Below are positions 1-8,736 of a stretch of DNA of 64,000 nucleotides, piece after piece (the first letter of the stretch is position 1; each line of letters opens with the position of its first letter). Source of the stretch: Micromonospora haikouensis (GTDB lineage Bacteria; Actinomycetota; Actinomycetes; Mycobacteriales; Micromonosporaceae). Below the pieces are notes generated by a model, which was given only the letters and a program-made list of their open reading frames with translations, ran no database searches and had not been told where the DNA came from. The stretch covers positions 82,653-146,652 of the forward strand of contig NZ_FMCW01000010.1 of NCBI RefSeq assembly GCF_900091595.1. Direction: 5' to 3'. Position numbers and translations under genes: made by a program.

Positions 1-380
1 CGATCGACCTGGCCGACGCCCGGTACGCGGAGCTGCTGCGCGTGCGCGAGTCGTCGCCGGTGTTCGGGCTGGACACCGCCGAGCAGGTGCAGAAGCGGGT
101 GGCGTTCCCGCTGTCCGGCGTCGCCGAGACGCCGGGCGTGCTCACGATGACCCTCGACGCCCGGGGGTTCGGCGGGCAGTGGCGGTCGGTGACCGTCGTG
201 TTCAACGCGACCCCGCAGGCGGCGAAGCAGACCGTGCCCGGCCTGCGCGGGTCGGACGTCGCACTGCATCCGGTGCTGCGTGCCTCCGCCGATCCGGTGC
301 TGCGCACCGCCTCGTTCGACCGGGGCAGCGGCACGTTCACGGTGCCGGCGCGCAGCGTGGCGGTCTTCGTGCAGCGCTGA
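1..380 (+). CDS. Pullulanase-type alpha-1,6-glucosidase, C-terminal end (partial)
   Basis: The reading frame is open from base 3 at the window edge and gives the last 125 residues of a longer protein. The segment resembles the C-terminal beta-sandwich region of actinobacterial pullulanase-type debranching enzymes: a VRESSPVFGL element, then RVAFPLSG, then a sheet-rich end finishing in FTVPARSVAVFVQR. These enzymes cleave alpha-1,6 branches in pullulan, starch or glycogen. The catalytic GH13 barrel lies outside the window, so the assignment rests on the tail alone. A strong hairpin follows the stop codon. Another secreted GH13 enzyme is possible. Confidence 0.6.
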   Translation, partial: IDLADARYAELLRVRESSPVFGLDTAEQVQKRVAFPLSGVAETPGVLTMTLDARGFGGQWRSVTVVFNATPQAAKQTVPGLRGSDVALHPVLRASADPVLRTASFDRGSGTFTVPARSVAVFVQR

Positions 381-395
381 CCCGGGGTGTACGGG

Positions 396-442
396 GCCGG
401 CCCCGCAGAGCGCGACTTGAGGTCGCGCCCGGCGGGGCCGGC
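396..442 (+). terminator. Two-part hairpin terminator after the pullulanase-type gene
   Basis: An 11-bp GC stem pairs 396-406 with 432-442. A second 7-bp stem lies inside it (410-416 with 422-428, loop 417-421). A T-rich run, ttcttcgtt, follows. It lies between two convergent genes and could serve both strands. Confidence 0.75.
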
Positions 443-482
443 TTCTTCGTTGTGGTGGAGCGGTTGCTCCGTGGTGGCCCGA

Positions 483-2093
483 TCAGCCCTGGCAGTTGGT
501 GATGGCGATGCCGCCGCAGTTGTTCGGGTTGTTGCGGAAGACCAGCGTCTTGACGTCGATGCTGGCGTTGCCCGCGTTGAAGATGCCGCCGCCGCCGTTG
601 GTGGCGCCGGCCTGGTTCTCGGTGATCACGCTGCGCTGGACGACGAGCGCCCCACCGGCGGCGTTGTTGATGCCGCCGCCGGTGTTGGCGGCCTGGTTGC
701 GCAGCACCACGCTGTCGGACATCGTGAGGACGCCGCCGTTGTTGATGGCCCCGCCGTTGGTGCCGGCGACGTTGCCGAAGAACGTGGTGCCGTTGTAGCG
801 GTCCACCTTCTTCTCGTACTCCGCGCCGTCGCCGCCGGGCTGGGGGCCGTCGGGCTGCGGCTCGGCCATTCCGCCCTTGCCGCCCTTGTCCTCGCTGCCC
901 TTGGCCCTGGTGCCATGGTCCGGGGCGCTCCCGCCGCGGTACTGCTCGGCCAGCTCGGACGTCCACTTGTCGTCGCCCGGCAGGATCGTGGTGGTGGAGC
1001 CGGCGAAGGTGTAGAGCCCGCCACCCGCGCCGAGCGTCGTGTTCTCCACGAACTTGACGTCGCGCAACTGCACGTTGCCCCCGGTGACGGCGATGCCGCC
1101 GCCGTTGGTCAGCGCGACGTTGAGCCGGAAGGTGCTGTCGGCGACGTCGGCGGAGCCGCCGGCCACCAGGAGGCCGCCGCCGCTGCCGGCGGTCTGGTTG
1201 CCGACGAAGGTGCTCTTGCGGATGGTCACCGCACCCGCGGTGCTGGCGATCGCGCCACCACCGGACACGGGCGGTTGGGTGTTCGTGCCGCTGGCCTTGT
1301 TCGCCTCGAAGTGGGAGTCGTGCACCGTCAGCGTGCCGCTGTTGAAGACCGCGCCCCCGCTGTTCCCCGCGTTGTTGAGGGTGAACTTGGTGTCCTTCAG
1401 CACGGTGGTGCCCAGGTTGGTGATCGCCCCACCGTTGACCCCGGTGGTGGAGGCGTTGTTCTGGGTCAGCTTCACGCCCTTCAGCTCGGCCCGGCCGCCG
1501 GCCTGCACCAGCATGGCCCCGCCGCCGGGGGCGGCGACGACCAGGCCGTTGCGCAGCGTGACGTCACTCAGCCGCAGGTTGCCCCCGGCGTTGACCTGGA
1601 AGATGCGGAACAGGGTCGGCGACGCGCTCGCCAGGTCCCAGGCCCGCTCCAGGACCGAGTGCTCCCCCAGGATGGTGATGTCGGTGGTGATCGGCGGCAG
1701 CGCATTGCTGCCGGTCGCCGTCGCGGTGCCGGTGCGCAGCTCGTACGTGCAGCCGCGGGCCAGCTTCAGGGTGCCCCCCAGGTGCTGGTTGGCCCGGTTG
1801 ATGGCGGCGAACAGGGCGGTGACGTTGCACGGCACGGGCGTGATGCGCCGCGCGTCCTCTCCGGGGCGGCCGCCTTCGTGTCCGTCCCAGCCCTCGCCCC
1901 GGCCCGAACCGTCCTTCTGGCTCTGGTGTCCGCCGGAGTCATCGAGACGGGTGACCGCGCTGGCGTTGGTGGCGGCCATCATGCCCAGACCGACCACGCC
2001 CGCCATGCCGGCGATGCCGGCGGCGAGCCACTTCTTGCGGCGGTTCCTCGGCACCGGGTTGGCGGCGCCGCTCTGCTTAAGGTGATTGGACAT
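483..2093 (-). CDS. Secreted right-handed beta-helix repeat protein
   Basis: A 536-residue exported protein. Residues 1-50 hold a basic stretch (RNRRKKW) followed by a hydrophobic signal core. After a Gly/Asp/His-rich linker the body is built of repeated short strands with NxGG-type turns (NGGAI, NSGGAVFN, GSGGGLL, NGGGIAV, GAGGGLY), as in parallel beta-helix proteins with polymorphic-outer-membrane-like repeats. A charged low-complexity insert rich in Gly, Asp, Lys and Pro splits the helix late in the protein, and the extreme C-terminus carries two Cys in NNCGG and TNCQG. No catalytic signature of a polysaccharide lyase was seen. The start at 2093 was chosen because it opens directly onto the signal peptide; a GTG 39 bases upstream is possible. 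Confidence 0.75.
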   Translation of the reverse strand: MSNHLKQSGAANPVPRNRRKKWLAAGIAGMAGVVGLGMMAATNASAVTRLDDSGGHQSQKDGSGRGEGWDGHEGGRPGEDARRITPVPCNVTALFAAINRANQHLGGTLKLARGCTYELRTGTATATGSNALPPITTDITILGEHSVLERAWDLASASPTLFRIFQVNAGGNLRLSDVTLRNGLVVAAPGGGAMLVQAGGRAELKGVKLTQNNASTTGVNGGAITNLGTTVLKDTKFTLNNAGNSGGAVFNSGTLTVHDSHFEANKASGTNTQPPVSGGGAIASTAGAVTIRKSTFVGNQTAGSGGGLLVAGGSADVADSTFRLNVALTNGGGIAVTGGNVQLRDVKFVENTTLGAGGGLYTFAGSTTTILPGDDKWTSELAEQYRGGSAPDHGTRAKGSEDKGGKGGMAEPQPDGPQPGGDGAEYEKKVDRYNGTTFFGNVAGTNGGAINNGGVLTMSDSVVLRNQAANTGGGINNAAGGALVVQRSVITENQAGATNGGGGIFNAGNASIDVKTLVFRNNPNNCGGIAITNCQG

Positions 2094-2156
2094 CGGAGCT
2101 CTCTGCCCTCTCCTTGCATCAGACAAGGCCACTTCGCCGTGGCGAGGCGTCCTTGG

Positions 2157-2173
2157 CTACAAATCGGTTGTAG
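2157..2173. promoter_or_regulatory. Inverted repeat upstream of the beta-helix gene
   Basis: CTACAA and TTGTAG form a perfect 6-bp inverted repeat around the 5-base spacer atcgg, about 64 bases upstream of the beta-helix start codon. It could be a regulator-binding site. No clear -35/-10 pair was recognised with it. Confidence 0.3.
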
Positions 2174-2217
2174 CTACTGAAAGTCACCGTAGGAGAGCTT
2201 TCTTCGCTTCGTGGGCT

Positions 2218-2590
2218 TATCCGAGGAAACCCCACATTTGATAACCGATGCCTCAGGCCAGATCAGACGGGACTCGGGGCGCGCGCCGCACGGTGCTGGA
2301 GGAAGGGTGCGTGCGGCCCTCGTGCGGCCTCCGTGCGGCAGATGCCGAACTGCGGGGCCACGGGCGGGCAGCCCCGGGGCACGCGTCGGGGCCTGTGTCC
2401 GGACTCGTCGTCCGTGGCGCAGGCCCCGCGCTATGTGGATCAGTCGAGCACCGGAGGTGGTGCCGACCTGGCTCGCCGGTTTGTGCCGACGACTGCGACC
2501 AGTGGATGGAATGGCGCCAACGGGATGTCGGCCCTGAACCCCACCGTAGCGGTCGAACCGCCCTCAGTCGGACGTATCCGAAGAAACCCC
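2218..2590. repeat. Direct repeat TATCCGA(G/A)GAAACCCC, two copies
   Basis: The 16-mer at 2218-2233 recurs at 2575-2590 with a single G/A difference. The copies lie about 360 bases apart and bracket most of the intergenic region between the beta-helix and aminopeptidase genes. Such flanking copies can mark a duplication or paired regulatory sites. Confidence 0.4.
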
Positions 2591-2643
2591 GTGTTCGGTG
2601 CCTTCCCGTCCGTCACCAGGACGAGCAGGAAGGCATGTCACAG

Positions 2644-4125
2644 TCAGCCGGGCAGGCGGAAGCCCACCTCGCGCTGCTCGGCGAGCCAGCTCTCCACCTC
2701 GTCGGCCCGGCGCGGCAGCCCCGCCGACAGGTTGACCGCGCCGGTCGCCGTGACCAGCACGTCGTCCTCGATCCGGATGCCGATGCCGCGCAGCTCCTCC
2801 GGGACCAGGTCGTCCTCGGGCTGGAAGTAGAGCCCCGGCTCCACGGTGAGCACGTAGCCCTCGCCGAGCGCGCCGTCGCGGTACGCCTCCTTGCGGGCGT
2901 TCGAGCAGTCGTGCACGTCGATGCCGAGCATGTGCCCGAAGCCGTGCAGCGTCCAGCGGCGGTAGACCGTCGACTTCTCGTCCATTGCCTCGTCCACGCT
3001 CACCGGCAGCAGGCCCAGCTCGTGCAGCCCCTCCGCGAGCACCCGCATGCAGGTCAGATGGACGTCCTTGAACTTCACTCCCGGCTTGATGAAGTCGATG
3101 CCGGCCTGCTGCGAGGCGTACACGATGTCGTAGACCTGGCGTTGCAGCGGGGTGAACCGGCCGCCGACCGGCAGCACCCGGGTGACGTCGGCGGTGTAGA
3201 GGTTGCGGTTCTCCACGCCCATGTCCATCAGCAGCAGCTCGCCCGGCCGGGTGGTGCCGTGGTTGTGCACCCAGTGCAGGATCGTGGCGTGCTCGCCGGC
3301 TCCGACGATCGAGCCGTAGCCGACGTCGTTGCCGTCGTGCCGGGCCCGCAGCGCGAAGACGCCCTCCAGCAGCCGCTCCGAGACGCCCCGGTCGGCCGGC
3401 AGCACCCGGGCCACGTCCTCGAAGCCGCGCACGGTGGCGTCGATCGCGTCCTGGAGCTGGGCGATCTCCCACTCGTCCTTGACGAGCTTCAGCTCGGAGA
3501 TCGCGATGGCCAGCTCCCGGTCGCGGGCCGGCTGGCCCTCCTCCCGGGGCCCGTCGTACGGGCGCACGGCCGCGTCGACGCGGGCGTCGAAGCCGCGCAG
3601 CACCCGCGTGCGCCCCGGGGCCAGGTCGGCCAGCGCCGCGTCCAGCTCGGCCAGGTCGGCCGTGGGCAGGCCCAGCTCCGTCGACTTCTCCGCAAGGGTG
3701 TGCCGCCGGCCCACCCACAGCTCGCCGTGCCGGCTGCGGAAGAACTCGTCGTTGTCCCGCGAGGAGCGGGGCCGCATGTAGAGCACGGGGTCGTGCCCCG
3801 AGCCGTTCGGGCGCAGCACGAGCACGCTGTCCGGGTCGTGGTCGCCGGTCAGGTACGCGAAGTCGCTGCCCGGCCGGAACCGGTATTCGGTGTCGTTGGC
3901 GCGTGTCTTCTCCCCGCCCGTGGGGATGACCAGCGTCTCGCCCGGGAACGCCGCGGAGAGCGCGGCCCGCCGCTTGGCGTGGTTGGGCACCTCCACCCGG
4001 GGGCCCACCGGCAGGGTCGTGTCCCGCCAGCCCTGGCGCATGAACGACAGGAACGCCTCCGGGAAATCCGGGTCGTGCGACTCCGTGCCGTCCGCCGGCT
4101 GGCCGTCCGTCCGGTCCTCGCTCAT
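2644..4125 (-). CDS. pepP: Xaa-Pro aminopeptidase (aminopeptidase P, M24B)
   Basis: A 493-residue cytosolic metallopeptidase that removes N-terminal residues preceding proline. The C-terminal pita-bread domain carries the expected metal ligands: two Asp in MDMGV and YTADVTR, His in GFGHMLGIDVHD, and two Glu in TVEPGLYF and GIRIEDDV. The N-terminal half is the aminopeptidase P N-domain, with GxxFAYLTG-like and SRDNDEFF segments. The length fits the family. The start is preceded by CGGAGGGAGCGGAGC, a strong ribosome site. The gene is divergent from the asparagine synthase gene across 112 bases. Confidence 0.9.
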   Translation of the reverse strand: MSEDRTDGQPADGTESHDPDFPEAFLSFMRQGWRDTTLPVGPRVEVPNHAKRRAALSAAFPGETLVIPTGGEKTRANDTEYRFRPGSDFAYLTGDHDPDSVLVLRPNGSGHDPVLYMRPRSSRDNDEFFRSRHGELWVGRRHTLAEKSTELGLPTADLAELDAALADLAPGRTRVLRGFDARVDAAVRPYDGPREEGQPARDRELAIAISELKLVKDEWEIAQLQDAIDATVRGFEDVARVLPADRGVSERLLEGVFALRARHDGNDVGYGSIVGAGEHATILHWVHNHGTTRPGELLLMDMGVENRNLYTADVTRVLPVGGRFTPLQRQVYDIVYASQQAGIDFIKPGVKFKDVHLTCMRVLAEGLHELGLLPVSVDEAMDEKSTVYRRWTLHGFGHMLGIDVHDCSNARKEAYRDGALGEGYVLTVEPGLYFQPEDDLVPEELRGIGIRIEDDVLVTATGAVNLSAGLPRRADEVESWLAEQREVGFRLPG

Positions 4126-4237
4126 GCTCCGCTCCCTCCGCCTCGTCGCTGGTCCAGACGGTACCCCGGCGCAGGCACGGGCGGAGACCCTGCGGTGCCC
4201 GCGACGGCCGCCCGCGCCGCGTGGAAAGATGACCACC

Positions 4238-6199
4238 ATGTGCGGACTTCTGGCCTTCTTCAGCGCTAACGGCAACGCCGCCGCCCACCGCGAACACATC
4301 GCGGGGGCGTTGGAATGCCTGCACCACCGCGGACCGGACGAGACCGGGGTCGAGGTGGTCGGCGACGCGAGCGGCCAGTACGCCGACGGGGTCTTCGCGC
4401 ACAAGCGCCTGGCGATCATCGACGTGGCGTCCAGCCACGAGCCGCTGCCGTACGCGGGCGGGCGCTACCTGCTGACCTTCAACGGCGAGATCTACAACTA
4501 CATCGAGCTGCGCGACGAGCTGGTGCGCAACTTCGGCGCGCAGTTCGCCACCGCCGGCGACGGCGAGGTGATCGTCGCCGGCTACCACTACTGGGGCGAG
4601 CAGGTGCTCACCCGGCTGCGCGGCATGTTCGCCTTCGTCATCTGGGACCGGCAGGAGCGCCGCGCGTTCGGCGCGCGCGACAACTTCGGCATCAAGCCGC
4701 TGCACTACCTGGAGACCGCCGACGGGCTCTACCTCGCCTCCGAGAAGAAGGCGCTGCTGCCGTTCGCCCAGTCGGCGTACGCCGGGGACGCCGGCATCGA
4801 CACGGCCAACCTCAGCCACTACCTGACCCTGCAGTACGTCCCGGAGCCCGGCACCCTGCACCAGGGGATCAGCCGCATCGGGTCGGGGGAATACCTCACC
4901 TGGACCCCGGGCGGCCGGATCGACGTGCGCCGGTGGTACCGCCCGGTGTTCCGGCCCACCCCGGTCGCCGACGAACAGCGGCTCTACCACCACATCCGGG
5001 AGACGCTGCGGGAGAGCGTCCGGATGCACATGCGCTCGGACGTGCCGGTCGGCTCGTTCCTGTCCAGCGGCATCGACTCCACCGCCGTGGTGGCCCTGGC
5101 CCGCGAGTTCAACCCGCACATCCTCACCTTCACCGTCGGCTACGACGTCCCCGGCTACTCGGAGATCGACGTCGCCCAGGACTCGGCCCGGCACCTCGAC
5201 GTGACCACGATCCCGACCAAGATCGGGCCGCAGGACATGATCGACGCGCTGCCGAAGATCGTCTGGCACCTCGACGACCCGGTGGCCGACCCGGCGCTCG
5301 TGCCGCTGTACTTCGTGGCGAAGAAGGCCGCCGAGCACGTCACCGTGGTCCTCTCCGGCGAGGGCGCCGACGAGTTCTTCGGCGGCTACACCATCTACCG
5401 GGAGCCGCTGTCCCTCGGCGCGGTCAACGGCCTGCCCGGCGGGGTGCAGAAGGGGCTGCGCGCGGTCTCCAAGGCCATCCCGCAGGGCGTCAAGGGCAAG
5501 AGCTTCCTGGAGCGCGGCACCACCCCGATCGAGCAGCGCTACTACGGCAACGCCCGGATGTTCACCGAGGAGGAGAAGCAGCACCTGCTGCGCCGCTACG
5601 ACCCCTCGGTGCGCTACACCGACGTCACCGCCCCGATCTACGCCGAGTGCACCGAGCTCGACGACGTCACCAAGATGCAGTACGTCGACCTCTACACCTG
5701 GCTGCGCGGCGACATCCTGGTCAAGGCCGACCGGATCTCGATGGCGCATTCGCTGGAGGTCCGGGTGCCGTTCCTCGACAAGGAGGTGTTCGACGTGGCG
5801 GCCACCATCCCGGTGGACCTGAAGCTCCCGCCGCGCTCCGACGCCACCAAGTACGCCATGCGCCAGGCGCTGCAGGGCGTCGTGCCGCCGGCCATCGTCA
5901 ACCGCAGGAAGCTGGGCTTCCCCACCCCGACGCGGGTGTGGCTGCGCGGCGAGATGTACGAGTGGGCCCGCTGGGTGCTGTCCAACTCCGGCGCGGGCGA
6001 GCTGATCGACCTGTCGTACGCGATGCGGCTCCTGGAGGAGCACAAGCGGGAGGAGGCCGACCACTCCCGCAAGGTGTGGACGGTGCTGATCTTCTGCATC
6101 TGGCACGCGATCTTCGTGGCCAAGACGCTCGACCCGGGCATCCAGCGCAACCAGTCGGCGCTGCTGACGAAGCCGGTCGTCGGCTCCATGGTCCGCTAG
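4238..6199 (+). CDS. asnB: Asparagine synthase (glutamine-hydrolysing)
   Basis: A 653-residue class II amidotransferase that makes asparagine from aspartate, glutamine and ATP. The start was set at the second ATG so that the nucleophilic cysteine is residue 2 (MCGLLAFF); GGAAAG lies 9 bases upstream. The N-terminal glutaminase domain has HHRGPDE and FNGEIYNY. The C-terminal synthetase domain has the ATP loop SSGIDSTAV and SGEGADEFFGGY. Extra C-terminal residues after the synthetase domain match the long actinobacterial form. A near-perfect terminator follows the stop. Confidence 0.92.
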   Translation: MCGLLAFFSANGNAAAHREHIAGALECLHHRGPDETGVEVVGDASGQYADGVFAHKRLAIIDVASSHEPLPYAGGRYLLTFNGEIYNYIELRDELVRNFGAQFATAGDGEVIVAGYHYWGEQVLTRLRGMFAFVIWDRQERRAFGARDNFGIKPLHYLETADGLYLASEKKALLPFAQSAYAGDAGIDTANLSHYLTLQYVPEPGTLHQGISRIGSGEYLTWTPGGRIDVRRWYRPVFRPTPVADEQRLYHHIRETLRESVRMHMRSDVPVGSFLSSGIDSTAVVALAREFNPHILTFTVGYDVPGYSEIDVAQDSARHLDVTTIPTKIGPQDMIDALPKIVWHLDDPVADPALVPLYFVAKKAAEHVTVVLSGEGADEFFGGYTIYREPLSLGAVNGLPGGVQKGLRAVSKAIPQGVKGKSFLERGTTPIEQRYYGNARMFTEEEKQHLLRRYDPSVRYTDVTAPIYAECTELDDVTKMQYVDLYTWLRGDILVKADRISMAHSLEVRVPFLDKEVFDVAATIPVDLKLPPRSDATKYAMRQALQGVVPPAIVNRRKLGFPTPTRVWLRGEMYEWARWVLSNSGAGELIDLSYAMRLLEEHKREEADHSRKVWTVLIFCIWHAIFVAKTLDPGIQRNQSALLTKPVVGSMVR

Positions 6200-6219
6200 G
6201 CCGGGCAGCGCAGACCGGG

Positions 6220-6250
6220 AAAGGGCCCCCGCCGTCGGCGGGGGCCCTTT
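6220..6250 (+). terminator. Strong hairpin terminator after asnB
   Basis: A perfect 14-bp stem pairs 6220-6233 with 6237-6250 around the loop gtc. The arms begin AAAGGGCCCC and end GGGGCCCTTT, so the distal arm ends in a T run. It is placed 20 bases after the asnB stop. Confidence 0.9.
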
Positions 6251-6255
6251 CGTGC

Positions 6256-6284
6256 ACCGCGCGTCGGCGGAGCCGACGCGCGGT
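6256..6284 (-). terminator. Hairpin terminator after the LPMO gene
   Basis: A perfect 13-bp stem pairs 6256-6268 with 6272-6284 around loop gga. It sits 5 bases past the minus-strand oxidase stop and directly beside the asnB terminator, so two convergent genes each have their own hairpin. Confidence 0.8.
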
Positions 6285-6288
6285 CAGG

Positions 6289-7404
6289 TCACGCGCGGGT
6301 GCAGCTCACCGTCGGCAGCGAGCTTGTGCCGCTGGCGACGAAGCCGAAGGCGGTGGTCCCCTCCGGCGCGACCGTCCCGTTGTAGGGGCTGTTGGTGACC
6401 GTCACCGTCGACCCGGACGTGGTGTACGTGCCGTTCCACAGGCTGTTGATGGTCTGGCCGGTCGACCAGGTCAGGGTCGCCTTCCAGCCGGTGAACGGCG
6501 TCGAGCCGTGGTTCATGATGGCCACCTCGCCCTGGAACCCGCCGGACCAGGAGCTGACCACCTTGTAGGTCGCCATGCAGTCACCGCCGGCCGGCGGCGG
6601 CGTCGTCGACCCGGGCGTGGTCGGGGTCGGCCCCGGCGTGGTCGGGGTCGGCCCGGGGGTGGTCGGGGTCGGCGCCGGGGTGGTCGGGTTCGGGGTGCCG
6701 CCGATGCCGGTCACCTGGCCGTTGCCGCCGTCGAAGGTGACGTCCGAGCAGCCGAAGAAGTTCTCCTGGCTGTCCGAGCGGACCCAGCGCGAGTAGATGA
6801 TGTGCCGGCCGCTCTTGCCCGACGGCATGTTGCCGCTGAAGTAGTAGTGCCCCTCGTTGGTGCCCACCGGGCCGTTCTGCGGCGGGTTGGTCACCGTGAG
6901 GAAGGGCTGCTCCTCCAGGTCGCTCCAGGCCAGGGCCCGGGTCGGGCTCCAGCTGTCCTTCGTCACGTAGAAGTAGAAGGTGCCCGGGTGGTGGGCCCAG
7001 TTGCTGTACTTGAAGTCGAACCGGGCGCCGGCGGTCAGGTGGGTCAGCGGCCAGTCGGTGCGGGGCGCGTCGTAGCCGCTGAAGCCGGGGTTGCCGCCGC
7101 TGCACAGCTTGCCGTCGGGGATGAAGCCGACGGTGCGGCCGCCGGCGTCCGAGCGCAGCACGCTGAACCAGTTGTACAGCGAGTTGGCCCCGTTCTCGGC
7201 GACCGCGGCCGAGCAGGCCGGGTTGATCGGCTTGATCTCACCCGTGGGGGTGAGGCCGTCCTTCCAGCACAGGTAGGTCCGGGCACCGGGGGTCATCGAT
7301 GCGCCGTGGGCGGCGGCCGGGTCGGGGCTTGCCACGATGGTGGCGGCACCCGCGGCGAGGGTGGCGGCCGCGATGAGCAGCGCGGCCGTGCGGGAACGGG
7401 TCAC
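6289..7404 (-). CDS. Secreted lytic polysaccharide monooxygenase (AA10) with CBM2
   Basis: A 371-residue copper enzyme that oxidatively cleaves chitin or cellulose outside the cell. Residues 1-32 form a signal peptide ending in PAAA; cleavage leaves His33 as the mature N-terminus (HGASMTPG), the first histidine-brace ligand. The second His is in SNWAHHPGTFYF. A Pro/Thr/Gly repeat linker (TPTTPGP units) leads to a C-terminal CBM2 with Cys near each end (GDCMATYKV, VSCTRA). The GTG start is preceded by AGGAG with good spacing. Substrate choice between chitin and cellulose cannot be read from sequence alone; the ngc sugar importer elsewhere in the window makes chitin use plausible. Confidence 0.92.
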   Translation of the reverse strand: MTRSRTAALLIAAATLAAGAATIVASPDPAAAHGASMTPGARTYLCWKDGLTPTGEIKPINPACSAAVAENGANSLYNWFSVLRSDAGGRTVGFIPDGKLCSGGNPGFSGYDAPRTDWPLTHLTAGARFDFKYSNWAHHPGTFYFYVTKDSWSPTRALAWSDLEEQPFLTVTNPPQNGPVGTNEGHYYFSGNMPSGKSGRHIIYSRWVRSDSQENFFGCSDVTFDGGNGQVTGIGGTPNPTTPAPTPTTPGPTPTTPGPTPTTPGSTTPPPAGGDCMATYKVVSSWSGGFQGEVAIMNHGSTPFTGWKATLTWSTGQTINSLWNGTYTTSGSTVTVTNSPYNGTVAPEGTTAFGFVASGTSSLPTVSCTRA

Positions 7405-7764
7405 GGGGTTCTCCTGACTCGCGGAACGACCGCACCGGCCGTTCCGCTGCGACGAGCGGATGTCACGATCGCGGTGCCGCGCCCCTGCCCGTGGGCCGAC
7501 GGCGCGCGTCACCGACGGTCCGCCTCGGCGGACCGGTGTGCCCCTCGCGCTGGCTCTCTCCCGATGCCGGCGGACGCGACAGCCCCTCGCATCGACCGGC
7601 AGCGTCATCTCACCACGCCGATGCCGACCGCCGCAATAGTCGACCGTCGATGATATCCGGGCGTCGCCCGGGCCGTGGCCCCGTCAGGTGGGGGTTCGGT
7701 GCTGGCGTCGTCGCCAGGTAGGACAGGATCGGGGTACGGCAGCGGAGGCGACGGAAGGGCCACG
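7405..7764. other. Divergent intergenic region, LPMO and sugar kinase
   Basis: These 360 bases hold the promoters of two divergent genes. No gene was recognised. The clearest structure is the palindrome at 7516-7535. No DasR-like site of the ACTGGTCTAGACCAGT type was found by eye. Confidence 0.5.
7516..7535. promoter_or_regulatory. 20-bp palindrome upstream of the LPMO gene
   Basis: Two perfect 9-base arms, cggtccgcc and ggcggaccg, flank the dinucleotide tc. The loop is too short for a good RNA hairpin, so a protein-binding operator is more likely. It lies about 110 bases upstream of the oxidase start. Confidence 0.35.
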
Positions 7765-8700
7765 ATGGGATACGCGGTGGTGCTCGGCGAGGCACTGATC
7801 GACCTGCTCGACGCGGAGTGCGACGGGCAGCCCGTCTTCCGCCAGGCGATCGGCGGCGGCCCGCTCAACGTCGCCGTCGGGGTGGCCCGGCTCGGCGGGT
7901 CGGTGCAGTTCGTCGGCTCGCTCGGCGACGACGCGCTCGCCGCCCGGATCCGCGCCTTCCTGACCGACGCGGGCGTCGGGCTGGCCGGGGCGGTCACCGT
8001 GCCCGCGCCGACCACCCTGGCGGTGGCCACCCACACCGGCGCCGAGCCGGACTTCCGCTTCTACGGCGAACCGCCGTCCTACGGGCTGCTCACCGCCGAC
8101 GCCCTGGACGCGGACCTGGTCGGGGGCGCCGACGTGCTCTACTGCGGCTCGATCGTGCTGCTGTCGCCGACCGTCCTGGCCGCCGCGCGCCGGGCCTGGT
8201 CCCTCGCGGGCGGGCTGCGCGTGTTCGACCCGAACGTCCGACCCCGGCTGCTCGACGGCCCCGCCGCGCTGGCCGCCCTGCGCCAGACGGTCGCGGAGTT
8301 CGCCGCCTCCGCCCACCTGGTCAAGCTCAGCGCCGCCGACGCGGAGCTGCTCTATCCCGGCGAGCCGGTCGAGGGGGTCGCGGCGTACCTGCGGGAGCTG
8401 GGGGCGGCCACCGTCGTGGTCACCCTCGGCGCGGCGGGCGCGGTCGTCGCCGCCGCCAACGCCGATCCGGTACGCGTGCCCGCGCCGAAGGTGCGCGCGG
8501 TGGACGCCACGGGCGCGGGCGACTCGGTGATGGGGGCGCTCGTCGCCGAGCTGCTGGTCGACGGGGAGCCCACCGATCCCGCCGACTGGCACCGCCGGGT
8601 CGCCTTCGCGCTGCGGGTGGCCGGCCTGGTCTGCGAGTCGCCGGGCGGCGCGGTCGCCATGCCCACCCGCCCCGAGGTCCTGACCCGCTTCCCCGCCTGA
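7765..8700 (+). CDS. PfkB-family carbohydrate kinase, probable fructokinase
   Basis: A 311-residue ribokinase-like sugar kinase. The N-terminal substrate motif GGGPLNVAVGVARLGG and the C-terminal ATP/anion-hole motif DATGAGDSVMGAL contain the family's catalytic Asp and Gly residues, and the length fits. The internal ATG was chosen because GGAAGG lies 6 bases before it and the protein then begins with the usual first strand (YAVVLGEALIDLL). Fructokinase is the usual annotation for this branch, but other sugars are possible. Confidence 0.85.
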   Translation: MGYAVVLGEALIDLLDAECDGQPVFRQAIGGGPLNVAVGVARLGGSVQFVGSLGDDALAARIRAFLTDAGVGLAGAVTVPAPTTLAVATHTGAEPDFRFYGEPPSYGLLTADALDADLVGGADVLYCGSIVLLSPTVLAAARRAWSLAGGLRVFDPNVRPRLLDGPAALAALRQTVAEFAASAHLVKLSAADAELLYPGEPVEGVAAYLRELGAATVVVTLGAAGAVVAAANADPVRVPAPKVRAVDATGAGDSVMGALVAELLVDGEPTDPADWHRRVAFALRVAGLVCESPGGAVAMPTRPEVLTRFPA

Positions 8701-8736
8701 CCCGGCGCGGGGCGGCCCGTGCCGGCGGGCGGAACG

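Larger units (their letters stand above)
2094..2643. other. Intergenic region without a convincing gene
   Basis: These 550 bases separate two minus-strand genes. Open frames here are short or run through into neighbours, and none has a ribosome site with plausible protein content. The part next to the beta-helix gene is the AT-richest in this area and holds an inverted repeat; a 16-bp motif occurs twice further along. Both are listed separately. Confidence 0.5.

Noticed and set aside
2564..6106. 1180-codon minus-strand open frame across the aminopeptidase and asnB genes
   Set aside because: It reads antisense or out of frame through genes with clear catalytic motifs, and its product is Arg/Gly/His-rich without domains. 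Long shadow frames are usual at this GC content.
4315..7653. 1112-codon plus-strand frame across asnB and the oxidase
   Set aside because: Same reason: it is the out-of-frame shadow of asnB and the antisense of the oxidase, with low-complexity product.
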